64,000 nucleotides of DNA from Albula goreensis (lineage: Eukaryota > Chordata > Actinopteri > Albuliformes > Albulidae), in assembly GCA_022829145.1 (NCBI GenBank), contig CM040748.1:7203501-7267500 (forward strand), read 5' to 3'. Below, in pieces: positions 29,880-40,924 of this stretch (within the stretch, counting starts at the first letter, position 1; every line of letters begins with the position of its first letter). The translations under genes and the position numbers were made by a program. Below the pieces are notes generated by a model, which worked only from the letters and a program-made list of their open reading frames with translations, ran no database searches and was not told the DNA's origin.

Positions 29880-30130
29880 ACAGGTCTAGGCTTGAGGTGG
29901 CATTTTCAAAGCTCCGTGCCTCGCCTGCAGACAACGACAGCTTTCGGTAGCGGCAGGCCGCTCCCATCAAATGCAGAGGCGTTTCGATGTTTTTGTCCTC
30001 CGCTACACTGTCATCCATCACCTTGATGAGCAATTAAGCAAAAGTCTACAAAAGTGCCAGACAGTAGCCCAAACTTTCAGAGAACTGTACATACTCCATT
30101 TCAGCGCTAGCGCACAGCGCGTGTCGGCGT
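29880..30130. promoter_or_regulatory. Candidate conserved regulatory island
   Basis: Retained CpGs cluster here (29915-30000 and 30105-30130). GAGCAATTAAGC near 30029 contains an NKX/homeodomain-type core, and ATCACCTTGATG lies near 30017. No coding signal. The call rests on composition only. Confidence 0.2.
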
Positions 30131-33100
30131 GAAGCGTGTGTCAGAGCATAGAGACATATCCCCGCTCGCCCGCTTTTTAGCCCCAACGGCTGCTACACAT
30201 CTTTCCCAGCAACCTTTATATGACAAGGTTAAATTATTTTGGGCTGCTCTCTTTCCAAATTTGAAATCCCATTGGCTTCACGGTAAAGGTCCAGGTCATG
30301 GTGGGAGATGTATCTGAAAAGTCATCACCGATGTGTAAGAGCTGCTCGGACTGCCTCTGTCACTCAAAGAGGAACACCTAGCACGCTGCAGACTGCCTGC
30401 CTGCCTGGCCCTCCCCCAAATGAGCTGCCTTCAGCAGGTATGTGCTAGCTGACCGAACGGATTCATCAGTAAACAGACATCCATCCATGTCAAGTGTACT
30501 ACGCTATTAAAATGGATTCCCTTCACTAGCAGAGCCTCATTTTGGGGCTTTACTGAGAATATGAAACATGTTTGTATGTACCAGAGAATCATACCATTAG
30601 ATTATGTACTTTTTTGTCTCATTACGCTTATGCATTCATTACACAAGTTATTTCCTAAATTGCATGTTTGAATCCATGTGGATTGTATATACTTCACTAC
30701 ACTTTACACCTCTCAACAAACATGGCTTCAAAAACTAAGGTTTTCTCATATTAATTTTCAGTTCACACGTACCATGTAAATGTTGTCCTAATAGCTAGGT
30801 GGCTATTTTATCCTCCTAGAACAAAACTTTGATAAGCTAAGCAGTACAGCCTCACTCTAGTTTATAAGAATGTCTTGATAACATTGTTCACCAACTAAAC
30901 GGCAACTGAATTTACTTGTCTGGGATGTTTGCGTTTGCCTTGTCACCATTGAAAAGCTGACCTTCACTACTTGCATTCTGACACTCACAAGAGTAATTAT
31001 GCAAAGCTGAATCTGTTTTATTGACTTGGATACATTTGCTTTGCCTTCAGAAGTGCTGGTAATTGTGCAGGCCCTCTGTGTGAAAAGCTGATAGTAAGCC
31101 AAATGAGCTCAAAAGGGCAAGCAGGTAGGATGTATGAATCTTTTTAATGTGATTTTATATGTCAGTGCAGAAATAATTTTTGAAAATGTTTCTAACCAGC
31201 AATCTCTTACCTGGCTAATGATGTGAGTTGCTTTTAAGAGGACCTATTTGCAGAGATTAACTCTAATGAATTCAACTCTCGTTAATGGTAAATTAATTAA
31301 CCATGGAGTTTTGGGAAATAAAGCCACCATTTGAATGAGCATTCTTGACGAAGAAAAAGGTCAGTGTTCGAATGTGCTATAAAAATGTAATGTTGAGGCA
31401 TTGCCACTTAAGTCTCATTGTAATTTGATGGACGAAACTGTTTATTGGACTAAATCCTTACATGTATAATTTTCATAACTGATGTAAGTCAACACTTCAT
31501 GAGTACATCCTCGTGGTGTATTTATTGACAGAAGTGGCTAAAATCGAACAGTAATGATGTACGCCTACACTATCTTCCAAAAGTGAATTGGACAACTTGC
31601 TTGGGTAGATTACATGTGTCAATTAGCTATGTGATTTGGGGCATATGCTATCATTGTCAAGGTGGACAAGCAGTGCTTGTATGGTACAATGACGAGCTTG
31701 CTCAACATGTTCCTGAGGTAACATTACATACCATCATAACTGCTGCTCATTTTGAACTTTGAAAATAAACATGAGTTTGCTGCAGCAAAGTCATGTTTTC
31801 ATGCTCACATCCCGGATAGGTTGCTAGCTGCACATGTTTTCCAAAGTCCGTTTGATTCTTTTTAATTTTTCTCTCCTTAATATGTAAGTATTAAGGAGTG
31901 AAAAATGGTTTCAGGAAAGGAGACTTGTGTTATGAATTTAACTTCTGCCAAATTGAGTACTGTGTAATTACCACGGCACTTTCAAACAGGGGAACACCTT
32001 GTGTTTGATCAATGTGGTGCTTTTTCAAATTGGAAGTGACTATAAATTGTTACATATTACTGATATTGGGCTTGATAACTAACCTATTATCAACCCAATG
32101 TTTATAATGGTTACATAGCAGTGTCTGTCTGGGCTTACTCTGTTTAAATCATTAATTTTAGCAATTATTCAATGGATTTTTTCCAGTGCAATTATAAGAC
32201 TATGGCTAGGAGTTCAGCAGGTAAATTCAATATTGGCCATAATATCTCCCAGGAAGGAAGGAAGGAAAAGCTTTAAGCTTTTTATATCAATGAAATATCC
32301 ATATCCTGAATGAAAGAACATCAAAATGGAAGGTAGAATACATCCACCACCATATCCATCAAACAGTTTTCACGCCGTATAAATCCAGTACGCCCATATG
32401 AGATAAGAGATAAAAGTGCGAGAGAATAGCTTACATGTTACAGCCAGATTAGCTTCGGGGCTATCTACATGACACCATGTAACCCTGTATGCTGTCGGTC
32501 TTTGTGTACTCACAGCGTTTGACTCATACCATGCTGGTCTTTTACACACTTGCAAACATGCCAGGTGCCTATCGTCCAGTGCTAATGCCAAAGTGCCCCT
32601 TCCAATCGGATATGATGTAACAGTACATTCATTACTATGATCCCAGTCCTGTTTATTTATGCCACCCAGAAACACTTAACCCAACAGGGTTAATATGTTA
32701 CTAGCATTACATAGTTGGTTAAGTGAGTTGACTGCAATCACCATACTTGCAGCTGCATCTACACACGGGAATGCACTGACATTTGAGTTGGTGTGAGAAA
32801 ATGAAAATGGCAGCTGGGTGGAGGCTGTAGGGTGTGAGGCCCACAGCTCTGCAAACTGCAGCTCTGCTCACACTTCATTAGGAAGGCCATACTTTACTGC
32901 ACACTAACATCTGTTTGCTTAGACTGTCGATGTTGCTCATCTTACACATTCTGCCTTAAGCCTGGTATTGTGACTACTACTATTACGCTCCAATGTATCA
33001 TCTCAGGAGAGGCCAGCTCATTTTACCTGGATGGGGAGTGAGTTTGCAGCACTTTGCACACTCCGGATCCCAGGAACAGCACACATGTACCACTGATTTT

Positions 33101-33677
33101 TTAAGTGGAGCAGCTACGTGCGCACACCTCAGAGACACTGCTAGCAGGGTGTCTGTTAGTGTGTGCAGCCATGAATAGTCATGCTGGATCCGTTGCATGC
33201 TTTGACCTTGCAACAAAACATCCCCTTAAATGGCACTTGTGGATTGTGCTGCACCACACTGCATCCCTGAATGAGCCTTTCAGTCATTAACATTTGCATA
33301 CCCAAACCCTTCAGGAGGGCTGATTTTCTTTCGCCTTTTCATAATGCCAATCAAAAATTCTGGCCTATAAATATATTCAAAATTTCTTTAATGCATAGGA
33401 TAATGTATTGATACAGAGCAAACTAATTTTATGTTGGTGATAGGTAAACATTGTGGACAGGAGGCTATCATGTCAGTATATATCAGATAAACACATTAGA
33501 TCTGTGATATTTTCTGGCAGATCAAGAGTAAATTGTTTTCTTCTTTCCTCTGATGCCATTAAGTTAGAGGCTAGACACTGTGATTGAACCAAAAAATACT
33601 TTGTATCGTTTGAGGAGAAAACAACTGCCAGCCAGCAAAGTAGACTGCCACATTGATGCTAACATGTTTTAGAGACA
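30131..33677. other. Unassigned AT-rich DNA
   Basis: A long gene-free stretch. The only simple repeat is (GGAA)4 at 32251-32268, a possible multimeric ETS-type site. No transposon was recognised. Confidence 0.4.
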
Positions 33678-33691
33678 GTTTCTATGGCAAC
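33678..33691. promoter_or_regulatory. RFX X-box-like site
   Basis: GTTTCTATGGCAAC matches the palindromic RFX X-box pattern (GTTNCCATGGNAAC) with one mismatch. RFX factors bind this at ciliary-gene promoters and some developmental enhancers. No promoter or gene is visible nearby, so an enhancer role or chance are both possible. Confidence 0.35.
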
Positions 33692-34126
33692 AATGCCCTT
33701 TCCAACTGTCCTACTGTGTATCAGTGGATTTTTACAGAATTAATAATAGATAACATTTTTTAATCATGGGAAACCAAACAGATGTTGAATGAATGATTAA
33801 AATCATTCTATGGCCTCTGATTATAGACACACGCTTGCATTTACTAAAGTACTGCGCCTTGCCAAGCCAAACCATCAATCCATGGTCCATATTGACAGAA
33901 ATGCTTATGGAAACCCTTAAAATTCTCAGATGCATTCAACATCTCTCTCCCTCTGCCAGCTGGTGCTGTCCCCTGCCAATAAAATTTAGAGTAGACATTT
34001 TGCTTAATTACACTCTGTCCTTAAAAGGATTCCCAGGTCCATAATGGCACCTCCCTCTTACACAGTGTGAGTGATCCCTCTGTGTACATATGTCAGGGGG
34101 ATACTCAAAGCCTGCCTAGGATGCAG
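33692..34126. other. Unassigned DNA
   Basis: Nothing recognised. Confidence 0.4.
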
Positions 34127-34152
34127 CAGTCCAGTCCAGTCCAGTCCAGTCC
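34127..34152. repeat. (CAGTC)5 microsatellite
   Basis: Five perfect copies of CAGTC plus one base. Confidence 0.95.
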
Positions 34153-36429
34153 ATCATATATTTACATTTTAAGCCCATAATCAGCAGAGACAAGCACAAT
34201 AATTACATTGTGCTCAATGCTCTCATTTCTGAATGACTCCATTACTTGAAATGGACACATATCTGCCTCTCAGGAAGAGCTGATGGTGAGTGACACTCAC
34301 GGTTCAACCAGATGTTGCAGTTCTTATCCCTCTGTGTGGCAGACCCTCATTTCAATTACACTTGTCTAACCACCATGTAATTTATTTTCTGTTTGAATTT
34401 AATTGTTTCCTGAGCTTAAATCTGAGGAAATAAATCATACCGTGTATAAAATGCAGTACCACACTTCATTCAAAACAAAACAAACAAAAAAAAAACCTTT
34501 CAATACACAATTTGATTTGCAGTTCTATTTTAAGAATTTGAATTAGGAAATATGGATAGACTGCACAAAATATCCACATCTCAAATGGAACGATCGTATC
34601 CTTTTCCCCGAGACAATAAAAAATATACAACATGAACATGTGCACAAATCCACATAAGCACATGCACAAAGATAAATACATTTTCACCACATAATTGCTG
34701 TATGGTAACGATGTATCTGTTTTTAAACGTAGCACTTAATTTCATGATGTACAGCATATAGCCTGGCAGCCAAACATTTAGGACATCCTGGTGGTGAGGG
34801 AATAGAACATCCTGAAGTTTATTCGCAGTGGGCCAATTTAATGGCCTCACCAGTCCCAACAGTTCTGACATGGGAAGGTTGCTGTGCCAACACCACTCTC
34901 ATCATAGGCGCTCACAGGTTAAGGCTTGTCAATTAATTACAGGCATTTACGCAACTCTGCTATGTGGATAAAATTAAGTGCAGTAACTGTTTATGACATC
35001 TGTACCCCAGAGAAAGTTAGAGAATTCATTCCTTTTGCAGCCAGTGGCTTCAGATAACCCCTCTGCGATGCCCACATGCTCAGCAAGCGAAAGACAATGT
35101 GAAATCCGGAGTTCACAATATGCTGAAGACGTCTTGTTTGTGCCGAACACCAACAGCACAAGCACTGCTGCAAATCGGAGCTGAGGGAAGCCGGGAAAAA
35201 ATATGAAAGAATCATAGGCAAGATGGCAGAAAACGTGATACACGCCTGCTGAAGGATAGCAGCTGTGTGTGGAAATAATTCACAATGAGTCAGACATTAA
35301 GTGCAAGCAGCCACATTATACAAAATAGCAGTCGCAATGCCAGGGCATTTCAAATGCGGGCTCCTCCACTTCTCTCCAAACACTGGAGTCCTGGTGCAGA
35401 AAAATCCAATAAAATTCTTTCCAAAAAAAAAAAAAAAAAAATTCAAAAGGTTGCCCGAGCATTGAAAAATAAGCACTGCACCTCAGCACAGCTTTCATTA
35501 CTCACTCAAATTGAATCTGGAGACATCCATCAATAATCTGACCTGTACTGCGAAGCCAGCAGGGAAATTAAATGCCGACTATGTGGGATAATGTGATTAT
35601 TTGCTTTTTTTCTGTAAGATTGGAGATTCTTGAGACATGGTTTTCCTGCCCTCTTGTCATTTCTCTGCAATTTGTCCAGGTTCTGTACAGTACCATAGTC
35701 TTAAGATCGTGGTCCGTTGTGTTCATGAGCCATGTGCGGATTTGAGAGGGCTCTATGTAAACAGGAGTTTATGAGGTAATCCACTGAAATTTTCATGTCA
35801 CTTTCCTGAGTTTATCACTCAGTGGGGCTCTTTGCCGCTCTAGGAGAATTTGCTACTAGTTTAAGAGTCACTTTTGCTTTGGCAATGACATTAATCAAAT
35901 CTGTAGATATTTGACTTTCATTCCCAGTGTTGAGACATCTCTTTCCGCATGACAGGATATATCATATACACATTATATTATGATGCACTCAGGCCAAATC
36001 TAGTTTGCTTCTTTTCCAAGAGGGAAAATATTTAGTGTGCATATTTTTTATATTCACAGTTTTTTTTTCCTGTCCAAATTGCTAAATTGCAATTTACTGG
36101 TAAATTTTGGACAGGTCAAACCAGAGCAAGAACAGCGAGAATCACAGCAACACATGTGAGACAGACTAGGTAGCACTGTGTACTAAACTTTTACTGAACA
36201 CTTCAATTAGTCCCGGTGGCTGTCAAACTCGTCTGCCGGATCTCACTCCTATAACGAGAGGGAGAGAGTCGATATATCACCGCCGATGCATGGAGAGGGG
36301 GCAGCTGGAAAGCCTTCGCTCAGCAATCAGGGAGAGAAATAATGCATTGATTGTGGTGGGGCGGGACTGGGACCTCCTGACCGAGGTCTGACCATGCCTT
36401 AGGCTCCAGGCTGGATTCGGCCTGTCTTT
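34153..36429. other. Unassigned DNA, poly-A at 35423-35441
   Basis: No gene recognised. A 19-A run lies at 35423-35441 and an A-rich stretch at 34474-34496. Confidence 0.4.
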
Positions 36430-36655
36430 CTTTTTCAGCGCTGATCGATTATTTGACCTGTCATCGTCCGCTAATCGTTCTGCGGGAGACCAGGAGAGCG
36501 GCCAATGATCTGTGTGCACGCTTTACGCGGGTGCACGCATTCTCCGCCATAATGACACCCGCTAAATTTGGCATCGACGCTGCGAAATGGCAGCGCGGAA
36601 GGCGTAATTACGGCACGCTTGCACTGATTCACATGTTGGCATTCCACACATGACT
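36430..36655. promoter_or_regulatory. Candidate conserved regulatory island (homeodomain/MEIS sites)
   Basis: This is the most CpG-retaining block of the first 48 kb. It contains ATCGATTA near 36444, a MEIS/TGIF-type CTGTCA at 36458-36463, GCTAATCG near 36470, CATAATGA near 36548 and a palindromic TAATTA at 36605-36610. The flanks are AT-rich and CpG-poor. No open frame of note. The mix suggests a developmental enhancer; conservation was not testable here. Confidence 0.33.
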
Positions 36656-37062
36656 GGATTCCTTTATTTATTCAATTTCACAGCAACTAAATACCTAAAT
36701 GTATGCCTCTGAATTTACCTAAGAGTGGGTAAAAAAAAATATATATATATCTCACTTCCATGTAAGATATGACATTAATAGAATTACTTGCTATCCCCAA
36801 GATATCCGTTAAAGCCAGAATATCACTAATTATGAACCAGCCTAAATGTCACCGTACATAAAAGGCTCGTTTATTGTGATGCCAGTGATTGATGTGGATC
36901 ATTAAACGGATATCTGTATCATAATATATGAGATGAGACGAAATGAGATGAGATAGTCTCACAGTGGAGTCAAAAGTATTTCTGCAAGTGAGACTGTGGA
37001 CAAAATCATGGTCCAAACCATGAACATGCCTGCACACTATTCAATCACTGTCTATGAAAATC
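36656..37062. other. Unassigned AT-rich DNA
   Basis: It contains an A run leading into (TA)5 near 36731-36750. Nothing else recognised. Confidence 0.4.
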
Positions 37063-37185
37063 AACACATGAAGGAGAATATGAGCTCTGATATTTTATTA
37101 ATAAAAAAAGGATTTCAAGTTCAATGGAGGTTTCAAGTTTGGATTATTACTAAAATATCAGAGCACATATTCTCCTTCATGTGTT
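37063..37185. repeat. Long near-perfect inverted repeat (hairpin)
   Basis: The left arm 37063-37097 and right arm 37151-37185 are reverse complements over 35 bp with one mismatch. After one further mismatch, six more bases pair (37099-37104 with 37144-37149). The remaining loop is about 39 bases. The arms contain AAGGAGAATATG and CTCTGATATTTTA. Such near-perfect arms suggest a young MITE-like insertion or an RNA hairpin. No coding content. Confidence 0.93.
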
Positions 37186-39332
37186 TATTATCAGCAAAAT
37201 CAAAACAATTCTGAAGATGCCCCTTAAATTTGCTCAAAGCTGGTGTTGATTGCTGTCCTGGCAGATTCGGTTTCTTTCTCTCTGAAGAATAACCACAATT
37301 ATTTTAGACATTGCAGGCTTACTTCTCATGCTTTCCTTCTCCCTATGGATCTCATTACTGTGATTGGCTGTAGGAGTATTACTGAGCAGAATACTCATTC
37401 CCTGTTTTACAGGGTTACCATATCGTCTCTCACATCTTCCCTGTATATGTGTATGTATGTTTGTGCATGCACACATTGGTGTTATGTATGCTTTTATGCA
37501 CAACTGTGTAAGTATGTGGTTATGTGTACATGTTTATATGTATGGTCACATCTATGCTACAAGTCGCAGATCCCTTGTGCTTGCATGGTCATGGTAAATG
37601 AAAAAATAGTAGTGCATATTGCATGTCAGAAAGTTTATGGTACAAAATGCAACCTCTTGCATAAAAAAACAACATCTGCAACTCACTATTTCTGCAGAGC
37701 GAATTAAAAGTCAATCGAATTGTATTGTGCTGCACATGATTTGTGATAATCCACCCACACAGGATATCTTAAACCAACATTAAATATACTGGATGGAAAA
37801 TGACAAGATACGGAAAATCCATAATCTTGCGAGCACAAGTTTAGAAGAATGTGTATTCTCTGCCCCGGGCAACTATCTCAGCGCTGATTGATCTGCATCT
37901 ATTCGTACAATCACGGTGGTGTCGGACTCTGCCCACCCCTGTAGATGCGGTCAGGGTGGTGGAGCTCAGTGTGTCAGCTCTCCGCTTGCACACATCCTGT
38001 TTGTAGATACACCGAGTGCTCCTTCCTCCTGAGGGACGAACAACCCATCTCACACTTGTGATGTATGGTATTACAACTTTGTACCTCCAACCATCAAGGA
38101 AATTATTGAATTATTTTTTCCCCTTTCCGATTCTATTATCTCCACTCTCATATAATGTAGTGCTATTAGAAGTATAGGAAATGGCTTTATGCCCATCCTC
38201 TGGCACTGTAAGCATCCAGACCAGCACACGAGCATACATTTTTCTTGTGTTGCTGCTTATCCACAAGGGCCTTTCAGATTATCTGTGAGGTTCTCACATT
38301 ATCTGATACTCATACGTCCCTTTGGCATCACTGTTCCTTGGAATGGATTAAAAAGATGTATTCTTGACATTCTGTAGCATTTGTATTCCTTCCATTGTGA
38401 AGAAAAAAAAAAATCTTTTTCTGCCTCACCCAGCCTGAAAACCTTGAGTCTGAACTGCTTCCCATAGTGTCAGTGCTATATGTCACTATTGCTGTAAATT
38501 GATGTACATAAGCCTCGGGTGACATCTAATCCATACACATGTATACACAAGACCATAACACACTCGTCTCTAATGGCACCTTGCATTGGTGCATACCTCA
38601 TACAATTTTGATGACAACCGGGTCAAAAAACATGACTGCCCCCAAAAGATCACTTTTGATTAAATTATTTCAATTGATAGCTGGAAAAAAAAAGTTTTTG
38701 GTGTTTCTTAACCATTTCAAAAAAACTTAATCTGATCAAAAAAATCAAGATGACCTTTGGATATGTGTAAAATTTCTGCAATCCCTTAGACGCAATGAGA
38801 ACATCCATATCCTGCCAAGATGAGATCCACGCAATTACTTTGGCTATCTCACACGCTTGCTTGTAAACTCATCAATAAACGGCCCCTCCACACTGAAGGC
38901 TGACAAACCGGTTATGTATGACCGCTTTTAATGGGCTCTCGTGCAAAGCAGATTCATTAAGCATGGCTGCAGCCTGAATCTACACATTAAAGATCTTTAG
39001 TAACCATACTTTTAATTACAGCGTTGAAAAGGGTGACAATATACCTCCCCTGGCTGGCAGTGCAAAGCTTGTTTACTTGAAAATTCCGTCCATCAGTAAA
39101 CTAGCTGTGTTCTGAAATTAGCCCTGTTTAAATTATCCTTCCACACCCAGGAGACATGTTCTATCTATATTTTTAAATCACTAATTTGGCAATAACTAAT
39201 TAATATTCAACCTGAATAAGCCTGTCAGCCGCCTTAGTAAGACATTTAACAAATGAGTCTCTAGGGATCCACCCTTCCATCGTTATGATTTTTTGGAAAT
39301 TATTATTAATTATCGTGTGTACACCACTGGTG
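37186..39332. other. Unassigned DNA
   Basis: No gene recognised. TGTATGT-rich sequence at 37440-37560 gives compositional open frames. Confidence 0.4.
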
Positions 39333-39354
39333 AAGGTCACATCCTTGTGACCTT
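39333..39354. promoter_or_regulatory. Palindromic nuclear-receptor-type site
   Basis: Perfect 9-bp arms AAGGTCACA and TGTGACCTT are separated by TCCT. Each arm holds an AGGTCA half-site, and the left one is preceded by TG, giving TGAAGGTCA, an ERR/NR5A-type extended half-site. It could bind a receptor monomer or an inverted dimer. No gene lies nearby. Confidence 0.35.
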
Positions 39355-40549
39355 TTATGGAGAAAAAAAAATTGATGAAATGCTAATGGAAATGTCTTTT
39401 CTCACGATCGAATCAGCTAATTCTCTCGAACAACCTACACCCTTGATTTTTTAAATAGGCTAATGCTACACCACCAACGGGAAGACGGTTGGAGAGCACA
39501 AGATGGTGACAGTGCGTGCAACAGAAATGCTTATCTTAAGTCTAACATCATATAACGTGACTGAGCTGAACCCTCTGGAGGAGTTCGACTTCATCATGAA
39601 TGCTAACACAATTTTAAAATTTCTTTCATAGTGACAAGTGGCCCAAAGGGAAAAAAAGAAGTCACTGACAATACAATGGACATCTTTTACCATCGCCATG
39701 GCTGTCAATAAACAGCAGTCCCTCTCAACAAGTAAAAAAAAAAGAAAAACTATTGATCTGCCATTTTTAAAGTATACCTGTTCATGGGTCCAATTAAACG
39801 AGCGTCTTTAGGCTGCATTAATAAAACATTGGTGATCAAAGTGTGGTTTGTTTCGGTTTCTGAGAGGGAAACTATGCTTTGATCCTGAAAACCTAAGGCA
39901 ATCATCCTTATTTTTAATAGTCTCAGGATTTAATAACTAAATATAGTAAAATAAAATCACAAATGTATCCTTCAGCTCTCTAAATTTCAGTCTCGGTGGG
40001 TCTGAATACATTCCTGACTGGCTTGGCTGTCTCCACAACGTTTAATTTCTACTTTAAATGCAATCAGAGGACAGCGAAGTTGTTGAAGTTTGGCTCTCCC
40101 AACAGGAAAGGTCAGAGCCGGGCTGCAGCGACGGTCAGAAGGTAATGAGACATGCGGGCGGGCTGATACAGAGTGAGGATGCCCAATCCATTTGTGTGTA
40201 CCTTCACACTGATACGATCTCAGCAATTGTGCCATCTTTGCTTTGCCAAATTGAAATAAAACAGCATCCCAAGGCAGAGGCTTCCGGGACATCGGTTTGG
40301 TAAATTCTGCCTTATCGTTAAGTCACAGCGCCCTATTAAATCTGCACAGAGCCCAGCCCACCAGCCCAATGACCGGTGCCTGCTTCATGGCTTAGTTTAA
40401 CCTGCCAGTTAATGGCATGGCTTTGACTTTCCACCTGCCCCACAACGGCTGCGCTTACGCTCCCCTTGGTTAAAAGGAAAAGCCTGTCATTACAGGAGAA
40501 GTGCTGGGACATTGATTATGACCCTATGTATTTCTTAAAGCAAAAGCCT
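39355..40549. other. Unassigned DNA
   Basis: No gene recognised. The GC-richer part at 40330-40460 keeps some CpGs. Confidence 0.4.
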
Positions 40550-40852
40550 TGTGTGTGTGTGTGCGTGTGTGTGTGTGCGTGTGTGTGTGCATGTGCGTTT
40601 GTGTGTTGGTGTGTGTGTGTGTGTGAGTGTGTGCGTGCATGCATGTGCGTATGTATGTCTGTTTGTGTGTGTGTGTGTGTGTGTGTTGGGGTGTGTGTCC
40701 GCGTGTGTGTGTACGTGTGTACATGCATGCGTGTGTGTGTGTGTGTGTGTGTTGGGGTGTATGTGTGTGCATGTCTGTGTGCATGCGTGTGTATGTGTGT
40801 GTTGTGGTGTGTGTATGTGTGCATGCATACATGTATATGTGTGTGAGTGTTG

Positions 40853-40921
<69 letters not shown>
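40550..40921. repeat. Compound TG-rich repeat with higher-order structure
   Basis: About 370 bases of TG repeats interrupted by GCATG, GTTGGGGTG and TATG variants. A motif GTTGGGGTGT (or GTTGTGGTGT) recurs near 40684, 40751, 40801 and 40849, so imperfect longer units of about 50-70 bases are superimposed on the dinucleotide. It ends in a pure TG run (40855-40921). The 215-codon His-Thr and Cys-Val frames on either strand are artefacts of the repeat. Confidence 0.95.
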
Positions 40922-40924
<3 letters not shown>

